A stretch of DNA of 48,044 bases from positions 1 through 48,044 of the forward strand of contig PQCP01000107.1 in assembly GCA_003062205.1 (NCBI GenBank). The letters run 5' to 3'. Below are positions 20,209 to 30,205 of the stretch, one piece after another. Numbering within the stretch: the first letter of the stretch is position 1; every line of letters starts with the position of its first letter. The notes under the pieces were generated by a model. It had not been told where the DNA came from, searched no databases, and saw only the letters and a list, made by a program, of their open reading frames with translations. The translations under genes were made by a program, and so were the position numbers. This stretch comes from Candidatus Sedimenticola endophacoides (lineage in GTDB: Bacteria; Pseudomonadota; Gammaproteobacteria; Chromatiales; Chromatiaceae).

Positions 20209-21552
20209 TTGGAACGGAAGTATTTTGGTACCGACGGTGTTCGCGGTCGGGTGGGCGAGGGGGCGATTACCCCCGAGTTCGTATTGAAGCTCGGCTGGGC
20301 CGCGGGGCGCGTGCTCGGCAACGGCCATGGCGGTAAGGTGGTGATCGGCAAGGATACCCGTATCTCCGGCTACCTGTTCGAGTCGGCGCTGGAGGCGGGG
20401 CTGGCCGCCGCCGGTATGGATAGCTATCTGCTCGGTCCCATGCCGACCCCCGGCATCGCCTATCTGACGTGCACCCTGCACGCCGATGCGGGCATCGTCA
20501 TCAGCGCCTCCCATAACCCCTATTACGACAACGGCATCAAATTCTTCTCCGCCGACGGCAAAAAGCTGCCCGACGAGGTGGAGCTGGCGATCGAACGGGA
20601 GCTGGACGGGCCGCTGGTGAGTGTCGCCTCGGAGCATCTCGGCAAGGCCTACCGGGTGAGTGACGCCGAGGGGCGATATATCGAATTCTGCAAGCGCAGC
20701 GTGCCCTGGACCATGAACTTCAAGGGCCTGCGGGTGGTGGTCGATTGCGCCAATGGCGCGGGTTACCACATCGCCCCCCATGTGTTCGACGAGCTGGGGG
20801 CCGAGGTGATCGCCATCGGTGTCGAGCCCGACGGGCTCAACATCAACGCCGGAGTGGGCTCCACTCATGCGGACCACCTGCGCAGCGAGGTTCTGAGAAA
20901 CGGTGCCGATGTGGGGGTGGCCCTGGACGGGGACGGCGACCGGGTCATTATGTGCGACGCCGGGGGTGAGCTGCTGGATGGGGACGATGTGCTCTATATC
21001 ATCGCCACCGCCCGCCTCGAGGCGGGCCGTGGCGACGGCGTGGTGGTCGGTACCCAGATGACCAATCTCGGACTGGAACATGCCCTGCGCGAGAAAGGCA
21101 TCGCCCTGGAGCGTACCCGGGTGGGTGACCGCTACATCATGGAGCGGCTGGAGGCGCGCGGCTGGAGTCTGGGCGGGGAGCCCTCGGGCCATATTCTCTG
21201 CCTGGATCGCACCACCACCGGCGATGGTATCATCTCGGCGCTGCAGGTGATGGCGGCGATGCGTGCCAGCGGCAAGGGGCTGGCGCAGCTGCGCGAGGGG
21301 CTGTGCAAGTATCCGCAGATATTGAGGAATGTGCACCTCGGGGCCGCCTCGGCCCGGGAGATCATGGCCTCCGAGGCGTTGCGCGAGGTGGTCCGTTCGG
21401 TGGAGGACGAGCTGGGCGAGAGCGGCCGGGTGCTGCTGCGTCCCTCCGGCACCGAACCGTTGATCCGGGTGATGATCGAGGGGCGCGATCCGGACCAGGT
21501 GGAGGCGCTGAGCAGCCGCCTGGCGGATGCGGTCAGCGCGCTGCTGCCATAG
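20209..21552 (+). CDS. glmM: Phosphoglucosamine mutase
   Basis: Interconverts glucosamine-6-phosphate and glucosamine-1-phosphate on the way to UDP-GlcNAc for peptidoglycan and lipopolysaccharide. 447 residues. Motifs: the opening ERKYFGTDGVRG, the catalytic phosphoserine loop ISASHNPYYDNG with Ser101, the metal loop DGDGDR (240-245), the sugar-binding GGEPSGH and the phosphate-binding RPSGTEPLIRVM near the C-terminus. I chose the TTG at 20209 because it gives the family N-terminus and has AAGGA about eight bases upstream; the frame opens 27 codons earlier without homology. Confidence 0.96.
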   Translation: MERKYFGTDGVRGRVGEGAITPEFVLKLGWAAGRVLGNGHGGKVVIGKDTRISGYLFESALEAGLAAAGMDSYLLGPMPTPGIAYLTCTLHADAGIVISASHNPYYDNGIKFFSADGKKLPDEVELAIERELDGPLVSVASEHLGKAYRVSDAEGRYIEFCKRSVPWTMNFKGLRVVVDCANGAGYHIAPHVFDELGAEVIAIGVEPDGLNINAGVGSTHADHLRSEVLRNGADVGVALDGDGDRVIMCDAGGELLDGDDVLYIIATARLEAGRGDGVVVGTQMTNLGLEHALREKGIALERTRVGDRYIMERLEARGWSLGGEPSGHILCLDRTTTGDGIISALQVMAAMRASGKGLAQLREGLCKYPQILRNVHLGAASAREIMASEALREVVRSVEDELGESGRVLLRPSGTEPLIRVMIEGRDPDQVEALSSRLADAVSALLP

Positions 21553-21585
21553 GCTTTTTTTATTGATCCTGTCTCATTTCCTGAA

Positions 21586-21614
21586 TTGCTTTGCATAAGC
21601 CCGGGCTATAGACT
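21586..21614 (+). promoter_or_regulatory. Likely promoter of tpiA-secG
   Basis: TTGCTT (21586-21591) and TAGACT (21609-21614) with a 17-base spacer, 44 bases before the tpiA ATG. The surrounding DNA is AT-rich compared with the flanking genes. Confidence 0.55.
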
Positions 21615-21657
21615 AGCGCGCGATCGATAAATAAATCATAAGTTTCAGGAGGCGGAC

Positions 21658-22410
21658 ATGCGTCAACCACTCGTTGCAGGCAACTGGAAAATGAACGGCT
21701 CCCGCGAGAGCATCCGCGAGCTGCTGGATGGGATCAAGGCCGGGATGGGGGATGTGAATGTCGCCGAGGTGGCGGTCTGCGCCCCCGCCGTCTATATCGC
21801 CGATGTCGAGGCCCAGCTCAGCGGCAGCGGTGTCGCCTGGGGCGGGCAGGATCTCTCCAGCGAGGCATCCGGCGCCTATACCGGGGAGATCGCCGCCTCC
21901 ATGTGGCTCGATTTCGGTTGCCGCTATGTGATCGTCGGCCACTCCGAGCGGCGCACCTACCACGGCGAGACCGATGAGATGGTGGCGCGCAAATACGCGG
22001 CGGCCCGCGCCGCCGGTCTGGTGCCGATCCTGTGTATCGGCGAGACCCTCGAAGAGCGCGAGCAGGGGATCACCGAAGAGGTGGTGGCCCGTCAGCTCGA
22101 CGCGGTGATCGCCCTGGAGGGGGTCGCGGCCCTGAATGACGGAGTGATCGCCTATGAGCCGGTGTGGGCCATCGGTACCGGTAAGACCGCCTCACCGGAA
22201 CAGGCGCAGGAGGTGCACGCCTTTATCCGCGGCCGGGTCGCCGCGAGCGATGCCGGGGTCGCCGCCGGGGTACGCATCCTCTACGGGGGCAGCATGAAGC
22301 CGGACAACGCCGAGGAGCTGATCGCCAAGGCGGACATTGATGGCGGCCTGATCGGGGGCGCCTCCCTGAACGCGGGGGATTTTCTGGGGATCTGCAAGGC
22401 GGCTGGATGA
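21658..22410 (+). CDS. tpiA: Triosephosphate isomerase
   Basis: Glycolytic/gluconeogenic TIM barrel that interconverts dihydroxyacetone phosphate and glyceraldehyde 3-phosphate. 250 residues, the usual length. Active-site residues are all visible: Asn9-Lys11 in AGNWKMNGS, His95 in VGHSERR, Glu167 in AYEPVWAIGTG, and the phosphate-binding YGGSMKPDNA and GGLIGGASL loops. AGGAGG lies seven bases before ATG. Placement between glmM and secG is shared with pseudomonads and purple sulfur bacteria rather than E. coli. Confidence 0.97.
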   Translation: MRQPLVAGNWKMNGSRESIRELLDGIKAGMGDVNVAEVAVCAPAVYIADVEAQLSGSGVAWGGQDLSSEASGAYTGEIAASMWLDFGCRYVIVGHSERRTYHGETDEMVARKYAAARAAGLVPILCIGETLEEREQGITEEVVARQLDAVIALEGVAALNDGVIAYEPVWAIGTGKTASPEQAQEVHAFIRGRVAASDAGVAAGVRILYGGSMKPDNAEELIAKADIDGGLIGGASLNAGDFLGICKAAG

Positions 22411-22416
22411 TCCCCG

Positions 22417-22455
22417 CCCACCGTGCCGGTGCGCGTGGCGCTCCGGCACGGTGGG
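22417..22455 (+). terminator. Strong hairpin between tpiA and secG
   Basis: CCCACCGTGCCGG (22417-22429) and CCGGCACGGTGGG (22443-22455) form a perfect 13-base-pair stem with a 13-base loop, six bases after the tpiA stop. No U-run follows directly; the T6 tract lies about 20 bases later. It may weaken read-through or protect the tpiA 3' end rather than terminate fully. Confidence 0.55.
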
Positions 22456-22541
22456 CGCACGCAAAATAAAGAGTTTTTTCCGGCGCACCGATCGGGTAGA
22501 ATCCCCGCTTCCGATTTTTTGATTCACCACGGACATCCGTA

Positions 22542-22946
22542 ATGCAGACGGTTCTGATCGTAGTACACCTTTTTCTCTCCCTGGGCCTGATCGGCCTGGT
22601 GCTGATCCAGCATGGCAAGGGTGCCGATGCGGGCGCCGCCTTTGGCTCGGGCGCCTCGGGCACCGTCTTCGGCGCCGCCGGTTCGGCCAACTTCCTGAGC
22701 CGCGCCACCGCCCTGCTGGCCAGTCTGTTTTTCGTCACCAGTCTGACCCTGGCGTGGTTCGCCATGCAGTCGGTGGAGCGACCGGGGGTGATGGGGGGCG
22801 CGGAGGTGCAGCAGTCTTTGCCGCCGCAGCCGGATTCGGAGGTGCCCTCGCTGGGTGTCCCGCCCGTGCCGGAGCCAGCCGCGGTTCCCGCGATGCCCGT
22901 CCCGGGTGACGCCGGGGAGCAGCCGCTACCCAAGACCGTGGAGTGA
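22542..22946 (+). CDS. secG: Protein translocase subunit SecG
   Basis: Small inner-membrane subunit of the SecYEG translocon. 134 residues: two hydrophobic helices (about 1-20 and 58-76) flank a conserved glycine-rich cytoplasmic loop with GLVLIQHGKGADAGAAFGSG and SANFLSRATALLA, which identify the family. The C-terminal 45 residues are Pro/Glu/Val rich and unconserved, as in many proteobacterial SecG proteins. A TAGAAT box lies shortly upstream, but no good -35 accompanies it. tRNA-Leu begins 38 bases after the stop, the arrangement found in E. coli (secG-leuU). Confidence 0.93.
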   Translation: MQTVLIVVHLFLSLGLIGLVLIQHGKGADAGAAFGSGASGTVFGAAGSANFLSRATALLASLFFVTSLTLAWFAMQSVERPGVMGGAEVQQSLPPQPDSEVPSLGVPPVPEPAAVPAMPVPGDAGEQPLPKTVE

Positions 22947-22983
22947 GGGGTCGCTATTCAGTATCAGTGAACAGATTTCAAAA

Positions 22984-23068
22984 GCCGATGTGGTGGAATT
23001 GGTAGACACGCTATCTTGAGGGGGTAGTGGCGTAAGCCGTGCCGGTTCGACTCCGGCCATCGGCACCA
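22984..23068 (+). tRNA. leuU: tRNA-Leu (anticodon GAG)
   Basis: 85 bases with a complete type II cloverleaf. The acceptor GCCGATG pairs with CATCGGC, followed by A and encoded CCA. The D arm is GGTGGAATTGGTAGACACGC. The anticodon stem CTATC/GGTAG holds the loop TTGAGGG (anticodon GAG, for CUC and CUU). A long variable arm and the T arm GCCGG-TTCGACT-CCGGC follow. Position directly after secG matches E. coli leuU. Confidence 0.97.
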
Positions 23069-23077
23069 TTTGGAAAG

Positions 23078-23111
23078 GCGGTACCGCGCTAGGGCGCGGT
23101 GCCGCTTTTTT
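23078..23111 (+). terminator. Intrinsic terminator after tRNA-Leu
   Basis: GCGGTACCGCGC and GCGCGGTGCCGC form a 12-pair stem with one G-U pair and a four-base loop, followed by six T. It ends the tpiA/secG/tRNA-Leu transcript before the nuo operon. Confidence 0.9.
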
Positions 23112-23167
23112 ATTGTGCACCGCACATAAATGATTGATTAGTAAGATTTTTTATAGGCATATTGGGG

Positions 23168-23196
23168 TTGACACTATCAGGCATGTCCAATAGACT
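23168..23196 (+). promoter_or_regulatory. Sigma-70 promoter of the nuo operon
   Basis: A perfect -35 box TTGACA (23168-23173), a 17-base spacer and TAGACT (23191-23196). It lies about 62 bases before nuoA, just after the tRNA-Leu terminator. Confidence 0.75.
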
Positions 23197-23257
23197 CGGG
23201 AGAATTTATTTAACCCTCAGAGATAACAATGATTTAGTCTGAGCGGAGAGGAGATCA

Positions 23258-23614
23258 ATGTTAGAAAACTACTTTCCCGTGTTGGTCTTCATCGGGGTCG
23301 GTCTGGTGGTAGGGGCGGTTATGATAGGGCTCGGTTTCGTACTGGCCACCCAGCGGCCCGATGATGAAAAATTATCCCCCTATGAGTGCGGTTTCGAGGC
23401 GTTCGAGGACGCGCGCATGAAGTTTGATGTCCGCTATTACCTCGTCGCCATCCTCTTCATTATTTTCGATCTTGAGATTGCATTTCTCTTTCCGTGGGCC
23501 GTGGTTCTGGACAAGATCGGCATGGTCGGGCTGGTCGCCATGTTCGTCTTCCTCGGCATCCTGGTCATCGGATTCATCTACGAGTGGAAGAAAGGGGCCC
23601 TGGAATGGGAGTAG
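23258..23614 (+). CDS. nuoA: NADH:quinone oxidoreductase subunit A
   Basis: Membrane subunit of complex I near the quinone-binding junction. 118 residues with three hydrophobic helices (about 8-30, 62-84, 89-110). The conserved loop between helices 1 and 2 is present: [20 protein letters not shown], which includes the redox-sensitive Cys. GGAGAGGAG precedes ATG. First gene of a complete 14-gene nuoA-N operon; it overlaps nuoB by 10 bases. Confidence 0.96.
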   Translation: MLENYFPVLVFIGVGLVVGAVMIGLGFVLATQRPDDEKLSPYECGFEAFEDARMKFDVRYYLVAILFIIFDLEIAFLFPWAVVLDKIGMVGLVAMFVFLGILVIGFIYEWKKGALEWE

Positions 23615-24081
23615 AAGGTATCCTCGAAAAGGGGTTTGTCACCACCAACGCCGACAAGCTCATCAACTGGGCGCGCACCGGCTCGATGTGGCCGATGACC
23701 TTTGGTCTGGCCTGCTGCGCGGTCGAGATGATGCAGGCGGCGGCCTCGCGCTACGACATGGACCGCTTCGGCGTCGTGTTCCGCCCCAGTCCGCGCCAGT
23801 CCGACGTGATGATCGTCGCCGGCACCCTGACCAACAAGATGGCCCCGGCCCTGCGCAAGGTCTACGACCAGATGCCCGAGCCACGCTGGGTTATCTCCAT
23901 GGGTTCCTGCGCCAACGGCGGCGGCTATTACCACTACTCGTACTCCGTGGTGCGTGGTTGCGACCGGGTGGTGCCGGTGGATATCTACGTCCCGGGCTGT
24001 CCGCCCACGGCAGAGGCGCTGCTCTACGGCATTATCCAGCTGCAGGAGAAGATCAAGCGTACCTGCACCATCGCCCGCTAG
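23605..24081 (+). CDS. nuoB: NADH:quinone oxidoreductase subunit B
   Basis: Carries iron-sulfur cluster N2, the last electron carrier before ubiquinone. 158 residues. The N2 ligands are present: the adjacent pair Cys37-Cys38 ([11 protein letters not shown]), Cys102 ([18 protein letters not shown]) and Cys132 ([13 protein letters not shown]). ATG at 23605 starts the canonical [14 protein letters not shown]; it lies inside the end of nuoA, so the two are translationally coupled. It is a soluble connecting-module subunit. Confidence 0.97.
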   Translation: MGVEGILEKGFVTTNADKLINWARTGSMWPMTFGLACCAVEMMQAAASRYDMDRFGVVFRPSPRQSDVMIVAGTLTNKMAPALRKVYDQMPEPRWVISMGSCANGGGYYHYSYSVVRGCDRVVPVDIYVPGCPPTAEALLYGIIQLQEKIKRTCTIAR

Positions 24082-24091
24082 GTAAGAGTTC

Positions 24092-24799
24092 ATGAACGAA
24101 ACCGTCAAATCCAATTCGCAAACGCGCCACGCTGAACTGGCAGAGCGGCTGCGCGAGCAGTTCGGTCCCCTGGGGGGGGAGGTCGTCTTCGCCCTGGGAG
24201 AGGTGACCCTGGAGATCCCCCGGGCGCATCTGCTGGAGACCTGCCGCACCCTGCGCGACGCCGATGAATACCGGTTCGATGTGCTGATCGACTCCTGCGG
24301 CGTCGACTATGCCGCTTACGGGCAGTCGGAGTGGGAGACCGCCACCGCCTCCGCCAGCGGTTTCGGCCGCGGTGTGGAGACCCCGGAACCGCAGAACGTG
24401 GAGGCGCGCTTCGCCGCCGTCCACCACCTCCTCTCGGTGACCAACAACCTGCGCCTGCGGGTCCGTGCCTTCTGCGATAGCGAGCCCCCGATCGTCGATT
24501 CCGTGGTCGGTATCTGGCCCGCGGCCGACTGGTTCGAGCGCGAGGCGTTCGATATGTATGGCATCCTGTTTGACGGACACCCGGACCTGCGCCGCATCCT
24601 TACCGACTACGGCTTCATGGGACACCCCTTCCGCAAGGATTTTCCCCTCGGCGGTTACGTCGAGATGCGCTACGACGCCGAGCAGCGGCGCGTGATCTAC
24701 GAGCCGGTCGAACTGGAGCCGCGCACCCTGGTGCCCCGGGTGGTTCGCCAGGCAAATGCCGGCGCCGCGCCCGCAGCGGAGGATGCAGCCGATGCCTGA
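24092..24799 (+). CDS. nuoC: NADH:quinone oxidoreductase subunit C
   Basis: 30-kDa-type subunit of the connecting module, structural support for NuoB/NuoD. 235 residues. The core [13 protein letters not shown] and the signature [20 protein letters not shown], followed by [20 protein letters not shown], are clear. An insertion at about 75-100 ([20 protein letters not shown]) extends a loop, as in several gammaproteobacteria. It is not fused to nuoD, unlike E. coli. The Ala-rich tail overlaps the nuoD start by eight bases. Confidence 0.96.
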   Translation: MNETVKSNSQTRHAELAERLREQFGPLGGEVVFALGEVTLEIPRAHLLETCRTLRDADEYRFDVLIDSCGVDYAAYGQSEWETATASASGFGRGVETPEPQNVEARFAAVHHLLSVTNNLRLRVRAFCDSEPPIVDSVVGIWPAADWFEREAFDMYGILFDGHPDLRRILTDYGFMGHPFRKDFPLGGYVEMRYDAEQRRVIYEPVELEPRTLVPRVVRQANAGAAPAAEDAADA

Positions 24800-26045
24800 G
24801 ATTCAAAACTACACGCTTAACTTTGGCCCCCAGCACCCCTCCGCGCATGGTGTGCTGCGGCTGGTTCTGGAACTCGACGGTGAGACGGTGGTGCGCGCCG
24901 ACCCCCACGTGGGCCTGCTGCACCGCGCCACCGAGAAGCTGGCGGAGACCAAGCCCTACAATCAGAGCCTGCCGTATATGGACCGGCTCGATTACGTCTC
25001 GATGATGTGCAACGAGCACGCCTATTGCCTGGCGGTGGAGAAGCTGCTCGGGGTCGAGGTGCCGGAGCGGGCCAAGTTCATCCGCACCATGTACGACGAG
25101 ATCACCCGCATCCTCAATCACCTGATGTGGATCGGCACCCACGCCATCGATATCGGCGCGATGACGGTCTTCCTCTACGCCTTCCGTGAGCGTGAGGATC
25201 TGATGGATTGCTACGAGGCGGTCTCCGGCGCGCGCATGCACGCCGCCTACTACCGCGTCGGTGGCGTCTACCGGGACCTGCCCGACGAGATGCCGAAGTT
25301 CGAGCCGAACGGCTTTCGCAGCGAGGCGGACATCGCCCTCAGGAACGAGGCGCGCCAGGGCTCGCTGCTGGATTTTATCGAGGATTTCGCCGACCGCTTT
25401 CCCGGGCTGGTCGATGAGTACGAGACCCTGTTGACCGACAACCGGATCTGGAAGCAGCGCACCGTCGATATCGCCGTGGTCTCCCCCGAGGAGGCGAAGG
25501 CGATGGGTTTTTCCGGGGCCATGCTGCGCGGTTCCGGTATCGAGTGGGATCTGCGCAAGACCCAGACCTATGCCGCCTACGACAAGGTGGATTTCGATAT
25601 CCCGGTGGGCCAGAACGGGGACTGCTACGACCGCTATCTGGTGCGCATGGAGGAGATGCGCCAGTCCGCGCGCATCATCAAGCAGTGCGTGCAGTGGTTG
25701 CGCCAGAACCAGGGGCCGGTGATCGTGCAGGATCACAAGGTCGCGCCACCGGCGCGCGCCAACATGAAAGGGGACATGGAGAGCCTGATCCACCACTTCA
25801 AACTCTTCACCGAGGGCTACTGCCCGCCGGCGGGCGAGGCCTATGCCGCGGTCGAGGCGCCGAAGGGGGAGTTTGGCTGCTACATGATTTCCGATGGTGC
25901 CAACAAGCCCTACCGGCTGAAGATCCGTGCGCCGGGGTTTGTTCACCTGGCCGCGATGGATGCGATGGTCAAGGGGCACATGATCTCGGACGTGACCGCC
26001 GTGATCGGCACCATGGACGTCGTATTCGGGGAGATTGACCGCTGA
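24792..26045 (+). CDS. nuoD: NADH:quinone oxidoreductase subunit D
   Basis: 49-kDa subunit that forms the quinone pocket with NuoB. 417 residues, full length. The [14 protein letters not shown] opening carries the quinone-head-group His in its HGVLR loop. [30 protein letters not shown] and the C-terminal DVVFGEIDR end are all typical; the usual HRGTEKL reads HRATEKL here. ATG at 24792 gives [12 protein letters not shown]; the frame is open 12 codons further upstream inside nuoC. nuoE starts in the overlapping TGATG at its stop. Confidence 0.97.
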   Translation: MPEIQNYTLNFGPQHPSAHGVLRLVLELDGETVVRADPHVGLLHRATEKLAETKPYNQSLPYMDRLDYVSMMCNEHAYCLAVEKLLGVEVPERAKFIRTMYDEITRILNHLMWIGTHAIDIGAMTVFLYAFREREDLMDCYEAVSGARMHAAYYRVGGVYRDLPDEMPKFEPNGFRSEADIALRNEARQGSLLDFIEDFADRFPGLVDEYETLLTDNRIWKQRTVDIAVVSPEEAKAMGFSGAMLRGSGIEWDLRKTQTYAAYDKVDFDIPVGQNGDCYDRYLVRMEEMRQSARIIKQCVQWLRQNQGPVIVQDHKVAPPARANMKGDMESLIHHFKLFTEGYCPPAGEAYAAVEAPKGEFGCYMISDGANKPYRLKIRAPGFVHLAAMDAMVKGHMISDVTAVIGTMDVVFGEIDR

Positions 26046-26575
26046 TGGGTTTCAAAAATGCACCAATGACCACCGTCAAGCCGGTGGAGGGCAAGGAGAA
26101 CCTGTTTTCACCCGAGGTGAGGGCAGAGATCGACAGCTGGATCGCCAAGTATCCTGAGCAGTGGCGGCAGTCCGCCGTGATGGCGGCGCTACGCATCGTC
26201 CAGGACGCCAACGGCGGCTATCTCACCGAGGCGTTGATGGACCAGGTGGCGGCCTATCTCGATATGCCCGCGATTGCCGTCTATGAGGTGGCGACCTTCT
26301 ACTCCATGTACGAGCTGAAGCCGGTCGGCAGGCACAAGGTGTGTGTCTGCACCAACGTCTCCTGCATGGTCAACGGCTCGGACAAGATCGTCGATCACAT
26401 GGAGCAGAAGCTGGGTATCAAGCTGGGCGAGACCACGGAGGATGGGCGCTATACCCTCAAAGAGGTGGAGTGCCTCGGTGCCTGCGGCGGCGCGCCGATG
26501 TTCCAGATCGGCACCAAATATTACGAGAATCTGACCCCCGAGCTGGTCGATTCGATACTGGATGGACTGGAGTAA
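26045..26575 (+). CDS. nuoE: NADH:quinone oxidoreductase subunit E
   Basis: 24-kDa subunit of the NADH-oxidising module with the [2Fe-2S] cluster N1a. 176 residues. The four ligands are spaced exactly as in E. coli: Cys102, Cys107, Cys143 and Cys147 (CTNVSC and ECLGAC). The helical N-terminal domain contains [17 protein letters not shown] at 26045 overlaps the nuoD stop by one base; an internal ATG at 26066 would give a start seven residues shorter. It lies five bases before nuoF. Confidence 0.96.
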   Translation: MGFKNAPMTTVKPVEGKENLFSPEVRAEIDSWIAKYPEQWRQSAVMAALRIVQDANGGYLTEALMDQVAAYLDMPAIAVYEVATFYSMYELKPVGRHKVCVCTNVSCMVNGSDKIVDHMEQKLGIKLGETTEDGRYTLKEVECLGACGGAPMFQIGTKYYENLTPELVDSILDGLE

Positions 26576-26580
26576 GCGCC

Positions 26581-27852
26581 ATGGCCAATGAAGTCTGTCT
26601 GCGAAACAACGATCTGGAGCGCCCCTGGCTGCTGGAGCAGTACCAGAGCCGTGGCGGCTATGAACAGCTCAAGCGCATCCTCGCCGGCGAGATCACGCCG
26701 GCCCAGGTGATCGACGAGGTGAAGGCGGCCAACCTGCGTGGACGTGGCGGTGCTGGTTTTCCCACCGGTATGAAGTGGAGCTTCATCTCACGCGAGGCCC
26801 CGGGCCAGAAATACGTGGTCTGCAACTCGGACGAGGGTGAACCGGGAACCTTCAAGGACCGGGATATCCTGCGTTACAACCCGCACCAGCTGATCGAGGG
26901 GATGATCATCGCCGGCTACGCCATCGGCGCGACCCGGGGATACAACTATATCCGCGGAGAGTTCTGGGAACCCTACATGCGCTTTCAGGGTGCCATCGAT
27001 GAGGCGCGCGAGGCGGGCCTGCTGGGCGAGAACATCCTCGGTTCCGGTTTCGATTTCGACCTGCATGTCCACCTTGGCGGCGGTGCCTATGTGTGCGGCG
27101 AGGAGACGGCGCTGCTCGAATCGATTGAGGGCAAGAAGGGGCAGCCACGTTTCAAGCCGCCGTTTCCGGCCCACTTCGGCCTCTACGGACGGCCCACCAT
27201 TATCAACAACACCGAGTCGCTCTGCTCCATCCCGGTGATTATCGAAAAGGGCGGCAAGTGGTTCAGCGAGATCGGCGTGGCCAACAGCGGCGGCTCCAAG
27301 CTGTTCTCGATCTCGGGCAACATCAACAAGCCCGGCGTCTACGAGATCCCCATGGGTACCCCCTTTGCGGAGCTGCTGGAGATGGCCGGAGGGATGCGCG
27401 ACGGGCGCAAGTGCAAGGCGGTGATCCCGGGCGGCTCCTCCTCGCCGGTGATCCCCGGCGAGCAGATGCTCGACCTGACCATGGACTACGACTCGATTCA
27501 GGGCGCCGGTTCCATGCTCGGCTCGGGCGCGGTGATCGTGATGGACGATACCAACTGTATGGTCCGCGTGCTGGAACGCATGTCTTACTTCTACTATGAG
27601 GAGTCGTGCGGCCAGTGCACCCCCTGCCGCGAGGGCACCGGCTGGCTCTATCGGGTGGTCAGCCGCATTGAGAACGGCCAGGGCCGCCCGGAGGATCTGG
27701 AGCTGCTTGAGGATGTCACCCGCAAGATCGCCGGACGCACCATCTGCGCCCTGGGCGACGCGGCGGCGATGCCGGTGCAGGGGATGCTCAAGCACTTCCG
27801 CGACGAGTTCGAGTATCACATCGAGCACAAGCGGTGCAAGGTCGGCGCCTGA
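26581..27852 (+). CDS. nuoF: NADH:quinone oxidoreductase subunit F
   Basis: 51-kDa flavoprotein that binds NADH and FMN and holds the [4Fe-4S] cluster N3. 423 residues. Nucleotide and FMN loops [28 protein letters not shown] and [17 protein letters not shown] are present. N3 ligands are Cys343, Cys346, Cys349 ([14 protein letters not shown]) and Cys389 (TICALGD). It is the electron entry site of complex I on the cytoplasmic arm. nuoG follows after 64 bases, the widest gap in the first half of the operon. Confidence 0.97.
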   Translation: MANEVCLRNNDLERPWLLEQYQSRGGYEQLKRILAGEITPAQVIDEVKAANLRGRGGAGFPTGMKWSFISREAPGQKYVVCNSDEGEPGTFKDRDILRYNPHQLIEGMIIAGYAIGATRGYNYIRGEFWEPYMRFQGAIDEAREAGLLGENILGSGFDFDLHVHLGGGAYVCGEETALLESIEGKKGQPRFKPPFPAHFGLYGRPTIINNTESLCSIPVIIEKGGKWFSEIGVANSGGSKLFSISGNINKPGVYEIPMGTPFAELLEMAGGMRDGRKCKAVIPGGSSSPVIPGEQMLDLTMDYDSIQGAGSMLGSGAVIVMDDTNCMVRVLERMSYFYYEESCGQCTPCREGTGWLYRVVSRIENGQGRPEDLELLEDVTRKIAGRTICALGDAAAMPVQGMLKHFRDEFEYHIEHKRCKVGA

Positions 27853-27916
27853 GCGCGGGCGGCGGATTTTCGAACAAGAAGAATTTTTTCAGTTACTGAC
27901 TTAGAGAATAGTGTCG

Positions 27917-30202
27917 ATGTCTGAAGACCAGACGGTAACAATTGAAGTCGATGGGCGCGAGATCCAGGCCAAGGCCGGGCAGATGCTGATCGACGCAACG
28001 GACGCGGCGGGCATCAACATTCCCCGCTTCTGTTATCACAAGAAGCTCTCTGTATCAGCCAACTGCCGCATGTGTCTGGTGGAGGTGGCGAAGGTGCCAA
28101 AGCCCCTGCCGGCCTGCGCCACGCCGGTGGCGGAGGGGATGAAGGTGCAGACCCGCTCTCCCCTGGCGATCGCCGCCCAGAAAGGCACCATGGAGTTTTT
28201 GCTGATCAACCACCCCTTGGACTGCCCGGTCTGTGATCAGGGCGGCGAGTGCGAACTGCAGGATGTCGCCCTCGGCTATGGCGACGATGTCTCGCGCTTT
28301 GTCGAGGGCAAGCGGGTGGTGATGGACAAGGAGATCGGGCCGCTGATCTCCACCGACCTGACCCGTTGCATCCACTGCACCCGCTGCGTGCGCTTCGGTG
28401 CAGAGATCGCCGGTGTGCGCGAGCTGGGGGCCACCGGTCGCGGCGAGCACATGACCATCGGCACTTATATCGAAAAGAGCGTTGATTCCGAACTCTCGGG
28501 CAACATGATCGATGTCTGCCCGGTCGGCTCACTCACCTCCAAACCGTTCCGCTTCCGCGCCCGTGCCTGGGAGCTGATCCAGCGTGACGCCATCGCGCCG
28601 CACGACGCGGTCGGCTCGAATCTGCATCTGCATGTGCGGCGCAATGAGGTGATGCGCGTGCATCCCAAAGAGAACGACGCGGTCAACGAGTGCTGGATCT
28701 CCGACCGCGACCGCTTCAGCTATACCGCCCTGAACAGCGCCGAGCGGCTCGACACCCCCCTGGTCAAGACCCGGGGCGAGTGGAAGGAGTCGGGCTGGCA
28801 CGAGGCCCTGACCCGGGTCGCCAGCGGTCTGAAGGAGGCGGGCAGCGACCTGGGCGTGCTGGCCTCTCCCGGTTGCACGGTCGAGGAGTTGCATCTGGCC
28901 CGCAAGCTGGCCAACGGTCTGGGCAGCGAGCGGATCGAGACGCGCCTTCGCCAGGGCGATTTCCGGACGGCCGCCGGGGCCTGGCTCGGACAGTCGGTGA
29001 CCGATCTGGAGCGCTGTTCCGCAGCCCTGCTGATCGGCTCCAACGTGCGCAAGGAACAGCCGATCTTCGGCCATCGTCTGCGCAAGGCGGCCCTGGAGGG
29101 GTGTGATGTCAGCTTCATCAACCCGCTGGAGCTGGAGATGAACTATGCGGCCCGGCAGATCGTCACCCCACCCGCGGCCATGGCCGGGGAGGTGGCGGCG
29201 GTGGCCAGGGCGGCGGGTGCCGCCGGCCCCCTGATCGACCAGGCTGAAGTGACGGAGCGCCACCAGGCCATTGCCGAGCGGCTCAAGGCGGCACCGGCCG
29301 CGACCCTGCTGCTCGGCAACCTGGCCCAGGCGCATCCCGACTACGCGGTGCTGCTGACCCTGGCCTCCGCCCTGGCCAAGGCCACCGGCGCGGTGCTGGG
29401 CCAGCTTCCGGCGGGTGCCAACAGCGTCGGCGCCCAACTGGTCGGGGCCGTTGGCGACGGCCTTGACGCCATGCTGGCGCAACCCGCCAAGGGTTATCTG
29501 CTGATGGGGGTCGAGCCTGGTTACGACCTATGGGATCCCGCCGCCGCCAACGCCGCCCTGACCCAGTCCGGCTTCGTGGTGGCCCTGAGCGGCTTCCGCA
29601 GCGAATCGCTGGAGGCGGTGGCCGACGTGATCCTGCCGGTGAGCGCCTTCGCCGAGACCTCCGGTACCTTCGTCAACGCGGAGGGGACCTGGCAGTCCTT
29701 CGCCGGTGCGGTGAGCCCGAAGGGCGAGACCCGGCCCGCCTGGAAGGTGCTGCGGGTGCTGGGGAATCTGCTCGATCTGCAGGGCTTCGACCACGACAGC
29801 TCGGAAGAGGTGCTGGCCGAGGCGCGGCAACAGGCCGAGGGGCGGCAGCTGGACAACGCCCCGGCCGATGCGGTGACCGAATGTCGCCTTGTCGATGCCG
29901 CCCTGACCCGGATCGGCGATGTGCCGATCTATGCGGTGGATGCCCTGGTACGCCATGCCGCACCCCTGCAGAAGACGCGCGACGCGATCGCCGCGGCGAT
30001 CTATATCAATGAGTCGGAGGCGGCCAAGGCCGGTCTGACGGCGGGGATGCAGGCCGCCGTGACTCAGAATGGCACGCGGGTGATCCTGCCCGTGACAATC
30101 GATCCCAACATACCGAACGGCTGTGTGCGGATACCCGCTGGGGTGGCGGGCACCGAACAGCTGGGTGGTCAGTTTGGCGAAGTGACCCTGGAGAAGGCAT
30201 AA
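27917..30202 (+). CDS. nuoG: NADH:quinone oxidoreductase subunit G
   Basis: 75-kDa subunit that relays electrons from NuoF/E toward NuoI. 761 residues. The ferredoxin-like N-terminus has N1b ligands Cys39, Cys50, Cys53 and Cys67; N5 ligands His99, Cys103, Cys106 and Cys112 (HPLDCPVCDQGGEC); and N4 ligands Cys151, Cys154, Cys157 and Cys201. A molybdopterin-oxidoreductase-like domain without cofactor residues fills about 220-700. I chose ATG at 27917 (MSEDQTVTIEVDG); a GTG at 27911 adds two residues. The C-terminus ends four bases before nuoH. Confidence 0.97.
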   Translation: MSEDQTVTIEVDGREIQAKAGQMLIDATDAAGINIPRFCYHKKLSVSANCRMCLVEVAKVPKPLPACATPVAEGMKVQTRSPLAIAAQKGTMEFLLINHPLDCPVCDQGGECELQDVALGYGDDVSRFVEGKRVVMDKEIGPLISTDLTRCIHCTRCVRFGAEIAGVRELGATGRGEHMTIGTYIEKSVDSELSGNMIDVCPVGSLTSKPFRFRARAWELIQRDAIAPHDAVGSNLHLHVRRNEVMRVHPKENDAVNECWISDRDRFSYTALNSAERLDTPLVKTRGEWKESGWHEALTRVASGLKEAGSDLGVLASPGCTVEELHLARKLANGLGSERIETRLRQGDFRTAAGAWLGQSVTDLERCSAALLIGSNVRKEQPIFGHRLRKAALEGCDVSFINPLELEMNYAARQIVTPPAAMAGEVAAVARAAGAAGPLIDQAEVTERHQAIAERLKAAPAATLLLGNLAQAHPDYAVLLTLASALAKATGAVLGQLPAGANSVGAQLVGAVGDGLDAMLAQPAKGYLLMGVEPGYDLWDPAAANAALTQSGFVVALSGFRSESLEAVADVILPVSAFAETSGTFVNAEGTWQSFAGAVSPKGETRPAWKVLRVLGNLLDLQGFDHDSSEEVLAEARQQAEGRQLDNAPADAVTECRLVDAALTRIGDVPIYAVDALVRHAAPLQKTRDAIAAAIYINESEAAKAGLTAGMQAAVTQNGTRVILPVTIDPNIPNGCVRIPAGVAGTEQLGGQFGEVTLEKA

Positions 30203-30205
30203 CCG

